Origin: Georgenia satyanarayanai
GTDB lineage: Bacteria > Actinomycetota > Actinomycetes > Actinomycetales > Actinomycetaceae
Direction of reading: 5' to 3'
Length of the DNA stretch: 64,000 bases
Assembly: GCF_023715365.1 (NCBI RefSeq)
Contig: NZ_JAMBNZ010000007.1
Location: 62,001-126,000, forward strand
The notes under the pieces were generated by a model, which saw only the letters and a list, made by a program, of their open reading frames with translations, ran no database searches and was not told where the DNA came from. This document shows positions 8,850 through 17,236 of the stretch, piece after piece (the first letter of the stretch is position 1; each line of letters opens with the position of its first letter). Made by a program: the position numbers and the translations under genes.

Positions 8850-9696
8850 CACCGCACCCGCCGAGCCGCAGACCCGCGGCAGCGGCCGCTCCCTGCTCGC
8901 CTCCGAGCTCCGGCTCGTGCTCGGGCGGCGCCGCACCTGGGCGATGCTCCTCGCGCTCGCCGCGATCCCGGTGCTCATCGCCGTCGTCGTGCGCGTCGCC
9001 TCCGACCCGCCCGCTCCGGGGCAGGGCCCGCCCTTCCTCGACCGTGTCACCCAGAACGGCCTGTTCGTCTCGATCACCGGGCTCGTCGTGACGATCCCGC
9101 TGTTCCTGCCCCTCACCGTGGGCGTGGTTGCCGGGGACACCGTGGCCGGCGAGGCGAGCCTCGGCACCCTGCGCTACCTGCTCCTCGCGCCGGTCCAGCG
9201 CGGGCGGCTGCTGCTCGTGAAGTTCGCCGGGGCAGCGGCCTTCTGCCTCGCGGCGACGCTGAGCATCGTCGTCGCGGGCTCGATCATCGGCGCGCTGCTC
9301 TTCCCGGTCGGTCCGGTGACGCTCCTGTCCGGGGACACGATCGGTGCCTGGGAGGCGCTCGTGCGCGCGCTGCTCGTCGCCCTGTACGTCACCGTCTCCC
9401 TGCTCGGGCTCGCGGCCGTGGGCCTGTTCCTCTCCACGCTCACCGTCGTGCCGGTCGGGGCGATGGCGGCGACGGCCGTGCTCGCGATCGTCGTCCAGGT
9501 GCTCGGCTCTCTCGATCAGCTCGCCTGGCTGCACCCGTGGCTGCTGAGCGAGCACTGGCTCGGCTTCGCCGACCTCCTGCGCCAGCCGGTCGACTGGGGC
9601 TCCTTCGCCGACAACGCGCTGCTCCAGCTCGGCTACGTCGCCGTCTTCGGCGCCCTCGCCTACGGCCGCTTCACCACCAAGGACGTGCTCTCCTAG
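8839..9696 (+). CDS. ABC transporter permease (ABC-2 type)
   Basis: 285 residues from a TTG start inside the ATPase gene. About six hydrophobic segments, beginning with WAMLLALAAIPVLIAVVV, match the ABC-2/NatB permease pattern of export systems partnered with DrrA-like ATPases. It probably exports a substrate together with the preceding ATPase. The stop overlaps, tail to tail, the stop of the lipoprotein on the other strand. Confidence 0.88.
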   Translation: MPSDTAPAEPQTRGSGRSLLASELRLVLGRRRTWAMLLALAAIPVLIAVVVRVASDPPAPGQGPPFLDRVTQNGLFVSITGLVVTIPLFLPLTVGVVAGDTVAGEASLGTLRYLLLAPVQRGRLLLVKFAGAAAFCLAATLSIVVAGSIIGALLFPVGPVTLLSGDTIGAWEALVRALLVALYVTVSLLGLAAVGLFLSTLTVVPVGAMAATAVLAIVVQVLGSLDQLAWLHPWLLSEHWLGFADLLRQPVDWGSFADNALLQLGYVAVFGALAYGRFTTKDVLS

Positions 9697-10826
9697 TCGC
9701 TCGTCGGGACGAGGGCGAGGTCCGCGCCCTCGACCACCGTGGCGCCCCGCCCGGTGACGAGGACGGGGACCGCGGGGGACGTCGTCGCCTCGTCGTAGGC
9801 GACTGCGACCTCCCCGGTGACGACGTTGAGCGCCTGCACCGCGGTGTCCGTGCGCAGGTAGGCGAAGACGTTGCCCGCCGCCGAGAGCCGCGCGCCAGGC
9901 GCCGGCCGCTCCCAACGCGCGCCGCCCTGGGGGTAGCCGACCACGCGGTCCCCCTCGAGGGTCACGAGCGTGCCGGACAGCGGCTCGCGGACGGCGTCCC
10001 CGACACCGTGGGCGAGGACCTCGCCGCTCGCGAGGTCGAGCAGCACGCCGCCCTGCCCCGGGTCACCGAGGAGCGCCGTCCCCGCCGGGGCCGCGACGCC
10101 CGGCAGCGCCACCGGGGAGGCGCCCAGACCGAGCTCGTCGAGACCGGCCTGCCACGCGGTCTCCGGGCCACTGGCCGAGAGCACGCCGTCCCCCGCCGTG
10201 AGCACGACGCCCGCGTACTCCCCGACGACGACGGCGCCCTCCTCCAGCGCGACCTCCTCCCCCGTCGCGGGGTCGAGGGCCACGCGGGGACCGGTCTCGC
10301 CCATGGCGGCACCGGGCGCCGGGGCGGCGAAGACGAGTCCGGGCCCCTGGTGCGGGCCGGGCACCGGCTGCGGTCCCCACAGGAGATTCCCGGTGCGCAG
10401 GTCGTAGGCGCTGGCGGTGGTCTCCGTCAGCTGCTCGGTGCCCGGCGCCACGTCGGTGAGGACGGCGACGGGCCGCCCCTCGGCGCGGGTGAGGGTGAAG
10501 CCCGTGCACGACGGCGGACGCTGCGCCTGCCACAGCAGCGTCCCGTCCTCGCCCGCGGCCACGAAGCGCAGCGGCTCGGAGTCCTGCGGGTGCACGAGAC
10601 CGAGGAGCACGCCGTCGAGCTCCTGCGGGACCTGGCTCCACCCGGGGTCGAGCACCGGCTGGCCGCTCAGGGCGAGCGGCAGCGACCCCTCCTCGACGGA
10701 CGTCGACACCGGCGCCCGCCCCTCGAGCGGGACGGGCTGCGGCTCGACGGCCGGCTCCTCCTCGCTGCACGCCGCCAGGAGCCCGACAGCCACGACGGCG
10801 GCGGCTGCTGCCCAGCGCCGCGTCAT
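9693..10826 (-). CDS. PQQ-like beta-propeller lipoprotein
   Basis: 377 residues from the ATG at 10826, preceded by GGGGAGGAG. The signal ends in a lipobox (VGLLAACSEEE, Cys about 20). The body has repeated Trp/Gly-rich blades (TASAYDLRTGNLLWGP; VALDPATGEEV; QALNVVTGEVAVAYD) typical of PQQ-like/outer-membrane-assembly-like propellers, without visible PQQ-binding residues. It is the last gene of a DsbA-CcdA-lipoprotein operon: its ATG overlaps the CcdA stop (ATGA). It may be a periplasmic-face partner or client of the thiol system; that is inference from context. Confidence 0.8.
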   Translation of the reverse strand: MTRRWAAAAAVVAVGLLAACSEEEPAVEPQPVPLEGRAPVSTSVEEGSLPLALSGQPVLDPGWSQVPQELDGVLLGLVHPQDSEPLRFVAAGEDGTLLWQAQRPPSCTGFTLTRAEGRPVAVLTDVAPGTEQLTETTASAYDLRTGNLLWGPQPVPGPHQGPGLVFAAPAPGAAMGETGPRVALDPATGEEVALEEGAVVVGEYAGVVLTAGDGVLSASGPETAWQAGLDELGLGASPVALPGVAAPAGTALLGDPGQGGVLLDLASGEVLAHGVGDAVREPLSGTLVTLEGDRVVGYPQGGARWERPAPGARLSAAGNVFAYLRTDTAVQALNVVTGEVAVAYDEATTSPAVPVLVTGRGATVVEGADLALVPTSD

Positions 10827-11776
10827 GGTCGCTCCTCCCCGCCCGTGCCGACGGACGGCGCGCGACCGCCGTCGAGGTCGAAGGTGGCCAGACCGCTGCG
10901 CTGGAAGAGGTCGGCGCCGGTGGGACCGTCGTCGCCGGCGAGGGGGCCGACGTCGGACCGCCGTCGCCACCACGCCCACGCACCCAGCGCCGCCAGCGCG
11001 GAGACGACGATGAGGAGCGGCTCGGGCACGGCCGCGCCGACGGACAGGACCGCGGACTGCAGCCGCCCGAGCAGCTGGGCGGGCACGAGCTGGGGCAGGC
11101 TCGCCATCCCGTTGGTGCGCAGGAACACCACGCCGACGACGACGAGCAGCAGGCCCGTCACCACCGAGGTGCTGTGCAGCTGCACCGAGCCCACCTGCCA
11201 GGCGCGGCCGCGCAGGCGGGCCCGGCCGGCGGTCCCCAGGCGCGACCACAGGGCCGCGATGAGGACGAGCGGCACGACCATGCCCGCGCCGTAGACGGCG
11301 AGCATCACCCCGGCCAGCAGCTGCGAGGGCTCGGTGGCGGCCATGGTGAGGACGGCGCCGAGGATGGGGCCGGAGCAGAAGCCGGCCACCCCGGAGACGG
11401 TGCCGAGCAGCAGCGAACGCGCCGCGGCGCCGTTGCGCGGCGCGGTGGACTGCACGCTCCGGGCCCCTGGGAGGAGACGCGAGACGTCGAAGCCGAGGCC
11501 GAGGACCTGAGCCGCACCGAACACGATGATGAGCCACCCGGCACCCGTGATGACGAGCTCACGGTGCGTGGTGAGCAGGGAGCCGACGAGCGAGGCGCCC
11601 AGGCCCAGCGGGACGAGCGTGAGGCACAGGCCGAGGAAGAACAGCCCGCCGTGGAGCAGCAGCCGCAACCGGCTGCCGACCGTGGCGGCGAAGAAGGCCG
11701 GCAGGAGGAGCGCGCCGCAGGGGCTCAGGAGGGCGAGCGCACCCCCGAGGAAGGCGGCGGCGAGGGAGACCTCCAT
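10823..11776 (-). CDS. CcdA/DsbD-type cytochrome c biogenesis and thiol-reductant membrane protein
   Basis: 317 residues from the ATG at 11776. About six or more membrane segments. The conserved pair of cysteines is visible: SPCGALLLPAFFA near the N-terminus and GFCSGPILGAVL in the middle; in the family these carry electrons from cytoplasmic thioredoxin to the outside. The C-terminal tail is cytoplasmic-looking and charged. It lies 4 bp after the DsbA-like gene and overlaps the lipoprotein gene, so the three form an operon. The frame extends further upstream into the DsbA gene, but the ATG at 11776 starts at the first membrane segment. Confidence 0.9.
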   Translation of the reverse strand: MEVSLAAAFLGGALALLSPCGALLLPAFFAATVGSRLRLLLHGGLFFLGLCLTLVPLGLGASLVGSLLTTHRELVITGAGWLIIVFGAAQVLGLGFDVSRLLPGARSVQSTAPRNGAAARSLLLGTVSGVAGFCSGPILGAVLTMAATEPSQLLAGVMLAVYGAGMVVPLVLIAALWSRLGTAGRARLRGRAWQVGSVQLHSTSVVTGLLLVVVGVVFLRTNGMASLPQLVPAQLLGRLQSAVLSVGAAVPEPLLIVVSALAALGAWAWWRRRSDVGPLAGDDGPTGADLFQRSGLATFDLDGGRAPSVGTGGEERP

Positions 11777-11780
11777 GCCC

Positions 11781-12506
11781 TCAGCGCGCCTCGGCCAGTG
11801 CCTGCTCGACCGCGCCGACGAAGACCTCGGTGGGCTGGGCGCCGATGAGCGGTCGGCCGTCGAGGAGGAACGCGGGGGTGGAGAACGCACCGATGGCCGC
11901 GGCCTCGTCGACGTTGCGCTGCACGGCGGCCGCCACCTCCGCAGAGCCCAGGTCGGCCGTGAACCGGTCCACGTCCAGGCCCAGCTCCTCGGCCTTGGCG
12001 ACGAGCTCGGGGTCCCGCAGTCCGCGTGGCGGGAGGTTGGTCCCCTCGGGGAAGAGGGTGGCCTGGTAGTCGAGGTAGCGGCCCTGCAGCCCGGCGGCGT
12101 AGGCGGCCCGCGCCGCCCGCTCGGACTCCTCGCCGAAGATCGCGATGTCCCGGAACTCGATCCGCAGGTCCCCTGCCGCGGCGTACTCGAGCATCCGCGC
12201 AGAGGTGTCCGCGGACCAGGCGGCGCAGAACTGGCACTGGTAGTCGGAGTAGACGACCAGGCTCACCGGTGCGTCGACGGGCCCGGTAGCGAGCGGGTCG
12301 CCGGTCTCACGGCGGGCCAGGTCCAGCTGCGGGGGTTCCTCGGGCATGACGACGTCGGCGGCCGGCGTGGCACCGGCGCCGGCGTCGTCCGCCGTGTCCC
12401 GCCCCCGGCCGGAGACGAGGACGGAGGCGGCCACGAGGAGGGCGGCCACCACGACGATGAGCACGGGGACGAGCCAGGGCGCGCGGCGCCCGGTGGAGGA
12501 AGACAT
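11781..12506 (-). CDS. DsbA-like membrane-anchored thioredoxin-fold protein
   Basis: 241 residues. A single N-terminal membrane anchor (about 11-32) is followed by a linker and a DsbA/thioredoxin-like domain with active site SDYQCQFCAAW (C91, C94) and cis-Pro region STPAFLLDG. It is expected to oxidise, reduce or isomerise disulfides of exported proteins, using CcdA as electron partner. It is the first gene of a three-gene operon divergent from the blaI-like gene, and its promoter region contains the two BlaI-type dyads at 12548-12583, so BlaI control is likely. Confidence 0.88.
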   Translation of the reverse strand: MSSSTGRRAPWLVPVLIVVVAALLVAASVLVSGRGRDTADDAGAGATPAADVVMPEEPPQLDLARRETGDPLATGPVDAPVSLVVYSDYQCQFCAAWSADTSARMLEYAAAGDLRIEFRDIAIFGEESERAARAAYAAGLQGRYLDYQATLFPEGTNLPPRGLRDPELVAKAEELGLDVDRFTADLGSAEVAAAVQRNVDEAAAIGAFSTPAFLLDGRPLIGAQPTEVFVGAVEQALAEAR

Positions 12507-12547
12507 CAAAACCTTGCCTGGTGGAGGAGGGGCGCCTCGCGCCTGAG

Positions 12548-12583
12548 TACTACGCCGAATAGTAGCTACTATCGCCTATAGTC
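12548..12583. promoter_or_regulatory. Two BlaI/MecI-type operators in a divergent promoter
   Basis: Dyad 1 at 12548-12564 is TACTA-N7-TAGTA, dyad 2 at 12567-12583 is TACTA-N7-TAGTC; their centres are 19 bp apart. The 17-bp size and TACTA/TAGTA arms fit BlaI-family operators (known consensus TACTACANNNTGTAGTA). The patch is unusually AT-rich. A possible -10 hexamer TATAGT (12577-12582) for the blaI-like gene lies within dyad 2. Confidence 0.75.
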
Positions 12584-12634
12584 GCCAGATGCGCTGCTCG
12601 CCTCCCGACCCGCTCCTCCCGGTGGGAGCGGCCC

Positions 12635-13003
12635 GTGCCTGACGGCGTGCCCAGCCTCGGTCCGCTCGAGCGCCACGTGATGGAGATCCTCTGGGAGTGC
12701 CCCGACGACCTGTCCACCCGTGACGTCCTGGAGCGCACCGGCCAACCCCTCGCCTACACGACGATCGCGACCGTCCTCACCAACCTCACCCGTAAGGGCC
12801 TCGCCGAGAAGATCGCCGTCGGCCGCAGCTGGGCCTACCGCCCGCTCCTGGGACGCAGCGAGTACACCGCCGGGCTCATGACCCAGACGCTGGCCACCAG
12901 CGGCGACCGGCACAGCTCCCTCCTCCACTTCCTCGGGTCGATGTCTGAGGACGACGTCGCCGTGCTCCGCAGCCTCCTCACCGACGACGGAGCCACCACA
13001 TGA
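12635..13003 (+). CDS. BlaI/MecI/CopY family transcriptional repressor
   Basis: 122 residues from GTG at 12635, with GGTGGGAGCG upstream. The N-terminal winged helix is clear (LGPLERHVMEILWE; TIATVLTNLTRKGLAEK) and the C-terminal half is the dimerisation region. BlaI family members repress divergent or downstream targets and are inactivated by cleavage after signalling from an M56 membrane peptidase. Here that partner overlaps the 3' end (ATGA). It likely represses itself and the divergent DsbA operon through the dyads at 12548-12583. Confidence 0.92.
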   Translation: MPDGVPSLGPLERHVMEILWECPDDLSTRDVLERTGQPLAYTTIATVLTNLTRKGLAEKIAVGRSWAYRPLLGRSEYTAGLMTQTLATSGDRHSSLLHFLGSMSEDDVAVLRSLLTDDGATT

Positions 13004-13962
13004 CCGGTGTGCTCGTCGTCGTCGGACTCGCCGCGCTCCTCGGCGCGGGCGCCGTGGCGGGCCCGCGCGCGCTCACCCGGCTCGCACCGACCCTGACGCG
13101 CCGCCCCCGGGCCGGGATCGCAGCCTGGACCGGCGGGGTGACGGTATGGGTCCTCGGCCTGCTGGCGCTGGGTCCGCTGCTCGGCTGGCTGGCCACCGGT
13201 CCGGCCCTGCCCGGGACGGCGGGCGCGGTGTGCCGTCGCTGCCTGGCGGCCACCAACCCCTTCGGCATGCCGGCGATGTCCGTGAGCCTTCCGCCCGCCG
13301 CGCCGATCCTCGGCGCCGCCCTGCTCGGGACGGGGCTCCTTGGCGCGCTCGCACTGGCGGCGGTCCGGCTGCGCCGCGAGGGGACGACGCACGTGGCGCT
13401 GCTCAGCGCCACAGCCGAGCGCGGCGTCGTCCGCGGGACACCCGTGTGGCTGCTGCCCTCCGGTGAGCCCACCGCCTACACCCTGCCCCGCGCGGGCGTC
13501 GTGCTCTCACGCGGGACCGTGGAGGCCCTGGACGACGAGCAGCTCGGTGCCGTCCTCGCCCACGAGGGCGCCCACCTGCGCGGACGCCACCACCTCGTGC
13601 TCGGGATGCTGCGCGGGCTGCGCAGCGTGCTCGGCGTCGTCCCGCTCGTGCGGGCCGCGCCCCAGGCCGTCGCCGCCTACGCCGAGATGGCGGCCGACGA
13701 CGCCGCTCTGCGCTCGCACGACCGGCGCGCCCTGGCAGGGGCGCTGCTCGCGCTGCACCGGCCCGGTCCCGCTCCGGTCGGCGCTGCCCTGCACGCGGGC
13801 ACCAGCCACGTCCACTCCCGGATCGGGCGACTGGCCGCCGCCGCGACACCGCCGTCCCGGCTCGCCACCGCCGCCGTCGCCGGCTACCTGTCGACCGTCA
13901 CGGCCGCCGTCCTCCTCGTCCTCGGCCCCTACGCCACCGTGCTGGTCCAGGGCGCCTGCTGA
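13000..13962 (+). CDS. M56 (BlaR1/MecR1-like) membrane metallopeptidase
   Basis: 320 residues. Membrane segments at the N-terminus (about 2-20, 44-68), mid-region (about 100-120) and C-terminus (about 285-310) surround a zinc peptidase domain with HEGAH (H188, E189, H192) in VLAHEGAHLRGRHHL. It lacks a C-terminal penicillin-binding sensor domain, as in many actinobacterial members. Inferred role: sensing an envelope signal and triggering loss of the BlaI-type repressor encoded just upstream. The signal is not known. Confidence 0.9.
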   Translation: MTGVLVVVGLAALLGAGAVAGPRALTRLAPTLTRRPRAGIAAWTGGVTVWVLGLLALGPLLGWLATGPALPGTAGAVCRRCLAATNPFGMPAMSVSLPPAAPILGAALLGTGLLGALALAAVRLRREGTTHVALLSATAERGVVRGTPVWLLPSGEPTAYTLPRAGVVLSRGTVEALDDEQLGAVLAHEGAHLRGRHHLVLGMLRGLRSVLGVVPLVRAAPQAVAAYAEMAADDAALRSHDRRALAGALLALHRPGPAPVGAALHAGTSHVHSRIGRLAAAATPPSRLATAAVAGYLSTVTAAVLLVLGPYATVLVQGAC

Positions 13963-14051
13963 TCCCGCGGGAGCTCCGCGGACCACCGGTGCGCCGCCGG
14001 CGGCGTGCCCACATAGCATGGCGCCTACCTGACCCCAGCCTCCGAAGGACC

Positions 14052-14114
14052 ATGGACGAATCCTGTAGTACCAGCACCCAGACCATCCGCACCGCCAGGA
14101 AGTGCAGCCGATGA
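14052..14114 (+). CDS. Possible 20-residue leader peptide overlapping the CNNM/CorC gene
   Basis: ATG at 14052 opens a short frame (MDESCSTSTQTIRTARKCSR) whose TGA overlaps the ATG at 14111. An AAGGA motif precedes it at only 2 nt, which is tight. It could be a translationally coupled leader or chance. Nothing in its composition proves a regulatory role. Confidence 0.25.
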   Translation: MDESCSTSTQTIRTARKCSR

Positions 14115-15490
14115 TCTGGGTGCTCTCCCTCCTGCTGGGGATCGTCGTCATCCTCGCCATCACCGCGGTGACGGGCTACTTCGTGGCCCAGGAGTTCGCC
14201 TACATGGCGGTCGACCGCTCGCGGCTCGCCGCCCGCGCGGAGTCCGGTGACGAGGGCGCGCAACGTGCCCTCAAGGTCACCCGCCGCACCTCCTTCATGC
14301 TCTCCGGCGCCCAGCTCGGCATCACCGTGACCGGGTTGCTCGTCGGCTACGTCGCCGAGCCGCTCGTCGGCCAGGCGCTGGGTGAGGCGCTCGGCGGGGT
14401 CGGCGTCCCCACCGGCGTGGGCATCGCCGTCGGCACCGTCCTCGCGTTGCTGCTCTCGACCATCATCCAGATGCTCTTCGGCGAGCTCTTCCCCAAGAAC
14501 CTCGCCATCGCCAAGCCTGAGCCCGTCGCCCTGTGGCTGGCCCGCTCGACGAACCTCTACCTCGCCGCCTTCGGCTGGCTCATCACGGTCTTCGACGCCG
14601 CGTCCAACGCCCTGCTGCGCGTCCTACGCATCGAGCCGGTCCACGACGTCGAGCACTCCGCCACGGCCCGCGACCTCGAGCACATCGTCGCCGACTCCCG
14701 CGCCAGCGGTGACCTCCCGGCCGACCTCTCGGTGCTCCTCGACCGCATCCTCGACTTCCCCCGCCAGGACGTCGAGCACGCGATGATCCCCCGCGCCCGC
14801 GTCGGTGCCGTCCGCGCCGACCGGACCGTCGCGGAGATCCGCGCGCTCATGGCGACCGGCCACTCCCGCTACCCGGTGCTGGACGAGGAGGACGACGTCG
14901 TCGGCGTGGTCCACCTCGTCGACCTCCTCACCGGCACGGTGCCCGACGACGCGACGGCCGCCGAGCTGCAGCGTCCCGCGCTCGTCCTGCCCACCGCGAT
15001 GGCGCTGCCGGACGCGCTGCGCGAGCTGTCGGCCAGCCGCAACGCGATGGCTTGCGTCGTCGACGAGTACGGCAGCTTCACCGGCGTCCTCACCCTCGAG
15101 GACGTCGCCGAGGAGATCGTCGGCGAGATCACCGACGAGCACGACGCCCCCGAGACGCCGGCGCTCACCCCGCAGGAGGACGGCACCTGGACCATGGCCG
15201 GTGACGTCCACATCGACGAGGTGGAGCGCGCCATCGACCACGACCTGCCCCGCGGGGACTACGAGACCGTCGCCGGTCTCGCCATCGAGGTCCACGGCTC
15301 GCTGCCCGGCGTCGGCACCGCCGTCGTCGTCGACCTCCCGCCGGACCCGGCGAACCTCGCCCTGCCCGAGCCGCCACCGGACAAGCAGCTGCACGTGGAG
15401 GTGCTGGACGTCGAGCGGCACGTGCCCTCGCTCGTGCGCGTCACCCTCGCCGACCGCCCCGCCAACGACGACGAGGAGACCGGCCGATGA
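14111..15490 (+). CDS. CNNM/CorC-family (hemolysin-like) transporter, first copy
   Basis: 459 residues. The ATG at 14111 is preferred over a GTG at 14102 because AGGA at 14097-14100 is then 10 nt away. Residues about 1-190 are the DUF21/CNNM membrane domain (AYMAVDRSRLAARAESGDEG; FGELFPKNLAIAKPEPV), about 205-330 are two CBS domains (GHSRYPVLDEEDDVVGVVHL; ACVVDEYGSFTGVLTLED), and about 345-440 are a CorC/HlyC domain. CNNM/CorC proteins export Mg2+ or related divalent cations, using the CBS pair to sense ATP-Mg. The next gene is a paralogue overlapping by 4 bp. Confidence 0.92.
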   Translation: MIWVLSLLLGIVVILAITAVTGYFVAQEFAYMAVDRSRLAARAESGDEGAQRALKVTRRTSFMLSGAQLGITVTGLLVGYVAEPLVGQALGEALGGVGVPTGVGIAVGTVLALLLSTIIQMLFGELFPKNLAIAKPEPVALWLARSTNLYLAAFGWLITVFDAASNALLRVLRIEPVHDVEHSATARDLEHIVADSRASGDLPADLSVLLDRILDFPRQDVEHAMIPRARVGAVRADRTVAEIRALMATGHSRYPVLDEEDDVVGVVHLVDLLTGTVPDDATAAELQRPALVLPTAMALPDALRELSASRNAMACVVDEYGSFTGVLTLEDVAEEIVGEITDEHDAPETPALTPQEDGTWTMAGDVHIDEVERAIDHDLPRGDYETVAGLAIEVHGSLPGVGTAVVVDLPPDPANLALPEPPPDKQLHVEVLDVERHVPSLVRVTLADRPANDDEETGR

Positions 15491-16539
15491 GCAACCCCTG
15501 GGTCGTCGCGACCGCGACCGTCGTCATCATCGCGCTCAGCGCTTTCTTCGTCGCCGTGGAGTTCGCGCTCCTCGCCGCCAAGCGCCACCGCCTCGAGGAC
15601 GTCGCGGCCGGCAGCCGCGCCGCCCGCGCAGCGCTGCGCAGCTCCACCGAGCTCACCGTCCTGCTCGCCGGCTCCCAGCTCGGCATCACCGTGTGCACGC
15701 TCGCGCTCGGCGCCATCACCAAGCCGGCCGTCCACCACTGGATCACCCCGGCCGTCAGCGACCTCGGGGCGCCCTACTGGGTGGCCGACGTCGTGGGTTT
15801 CGTGCTCGCGCTCGTCATCGTCACCTTCCTCCACCTCGTCGTCGGGGAGATGGCACCGAAGTCCTGGGCCATCGCCCACCCGGAGCGGTCGGCGACGATG
15901 CTCGCGCTGCCGATGCGGGCCTTCATGGTGCCGATCCGGCCGCTCCTCCTCGCGCTCAACCGGGCGGCGAACTGGTGCCTGCGCAAGGTCGGCGTCGAGC
16001 CGGTCGAGTCGGTCGGTGCCGGCCAGAACCCGGACGACCTGCGCCACCTCGTCGAGCACTCCGCGAGCGTGGGGGCGCTGGAGGTGGCCTACTCCGCGCA
16101 GCTGTCCGGGGCGCTGGACCTGCGACGCCTCACCGTGGCCGACCTCGTGGCCGGCCACCCCGCGCCGGTGACCGTGCCGGAGACGGCGACGGCCGGGGAC
16201 GTGCGGCGCGTGGCCCAGGAGAGCGGCCACCTGCGGATCCTCGTGTGCCCCCGGGGTGGGCTCGCTCCCACCGGCGTGGTCCACGTGCGCGACACGCTCC
16301 TGCTCGACGACGACGCGCCCGTCGCCCCGCTCGTCAAGCCCGTCCTCGAGCTCGGGGCGAGCATGCCGCTGCACGAGGCGCTCACCCGGATGCGGGAGAC
16401 GTCCACCCACCTTGCGGTCGTCCGGACCGGCGAGCACGGCGGCGCCGTCGCGACGCTCGCCGACGTCCTCGCGCACCTCTTCCCGCGCACCACCGCCGCC
16501 GCCCCGGGCAGCGGGGCGCCCGTCGCGGGCGGCCGGTAA
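15487..16539 (+). CDS. CNNM/CorC-family transporter, second copy
   Basis: 350 residues from an ATG overlapping the first copy's stop (ATGA). The N-terminal DUF21 domain is intact (AVEFALLAAKRHRLEDVAAG; LVVGEMAPKSWAIAHPE). The CBS region (about 205-335) is more divergent, and there is no C-terminal CorC/HlyC domain, so the pair is asymmetric. Tandem CNNM paralogues of this kind are frequent in actinobacteria and may function as a heteromeric divalent-cation transporter. Dispersed repeat elements begin 8 bp after the stop. Confidence 0.9.
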   Translation: MSNPWVVATATVVIIALSAFFVAVEFALLAAKRHRLEDVAAGSRAARAALRSSTELTVLLAGSQLGITVCTLALGAITKPAVHHWITPAVSDLGAPYWVADVVGFVLALVIVTFLHLVVGEMAPKSWAIAHPERSATMLALPMRAFMVPIRPLLLALNRAANWCLRKVGVEPVESVGAGQNPDDLRHLVEHSASVGALEVAYSAQLSGALDLRRLTVADLVAGHPAPVTVPETATAGDVRRVAQESGHLRILVCPRGGLAPTGVVHVRDTLLLDDDAPVAPLVKPVLELGASMPLHEALTRMRETSTHLAVVRTGEHGGAVATLADVLAHLFPRTTAAAPGSGAPVAGGR

Positions 16540-16546
16540 CAGCTCA

Positions 16547-16687
16547 GCTCTCGGCGACAGGAGTGTCGCGCCCCCTCGCCGAGAGCCGGATCCCGCCACA
16601 AAGGCCACCCTCAGCCCGGTCGTCATGCCAAAGATCAGGACCTCACCCTTGTCGCACCGCGGCTTCCTTCCCCTTTGTGGCGGGATC
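16547..16687. repeat. Dispersed element plus GATCCCGCCACAAAGG inverted repeat
   Basis: GCTCTCGGCGA (16547-16557) pairs with TCGCCGAGAGC (16576-16586), forming a terminator-like hairpin. The core copy runs 16578-16594. Overlapping it, a 16-bp sequence (16589-16604) is repeated in exact inverted form at 16672-16687, with a 67-nt spacer. The second arm lies only 36 bp before the GNAT start codon. A partly degenerate copy of this second element occurs at 31651-31740. Confidence 0.75.
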
Positions 16688-16722
16688 TCGTCGCCGCACG
16701 GATTTCTCCGTACCGTGGCCCC

Positions 16723-17193
16723 ATGGACGTCCGATGGGCGCAGCCGCCCGACGCGCCGGTGGTGGCGCGGCTCCTGCACGACTTCAACGTCGAGTACGAC
16801 AGCCACTCCCCCGGCGTCGCCGTCCTCACCGCGCGACTCGGGCAGCTGCTCCCCGCCGGCCGGACGACGGCGCTGCTCGCCGGAGACCCTGCGGTGGGCG
16901 TCGCGCTCCTCACCTCGCGGCCGAACGTCTGGTACGCGGGGCCAGTGCTGCTCCTCGACGAGCTCTACGTCGTGCCCGAGCGGCGCGGGCAGGGCATCGG
17001 GACGGCGATCATCGAGCGGCTGCTCACCGACGCGCGCGACCAGGGCGTGTCGCTGGTGGAGATCAACGTCGACGAGCCGGACGTCGATGCCCAACGTTTC
17101 TACGAGCGCCACGGCTTCGTCAGCGGTGAGGCGCGCCCCGGCGGCCGGGCCTTCTACTACGAGCGCGAGCTGCGCCCCCAGATCGGCGCCTGA
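16723..17193 (+). CDS. GNAT family N-acetyltransferase
   Basis: 156 residues from ATG 16723; the frame is open further upstream but there it runs through the repeat element, so the shorter start is chosen. The acetyl-CoA-binding motif RRGQGIGTAII follows strand LLLDELYVVPE at about 85-100, and the C-terminal NV..EPDVDAQRFYERHGF..GE matches the family. The substrate is not predictable. Confidence 0.88.
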   Translation: MDVRWAQPPDAPVVARLLHDFNVEYDSHSPGVAVLTARLGQLLPAGRTTALLAGDPAVGVALLTSRPNVWYAGPVLLLDELYVVPERRGQGIGTAIIERLLTDARDQGVSLVEINVDEPDVDAQRFYERHGFVSGEARPGGRAFYYERELRPQIGA

Positions 17194-17236
17194 GACCGCG
17201 CCCGGCCGCGCTCCGGACGGGCGCTACGGTGCCGCC

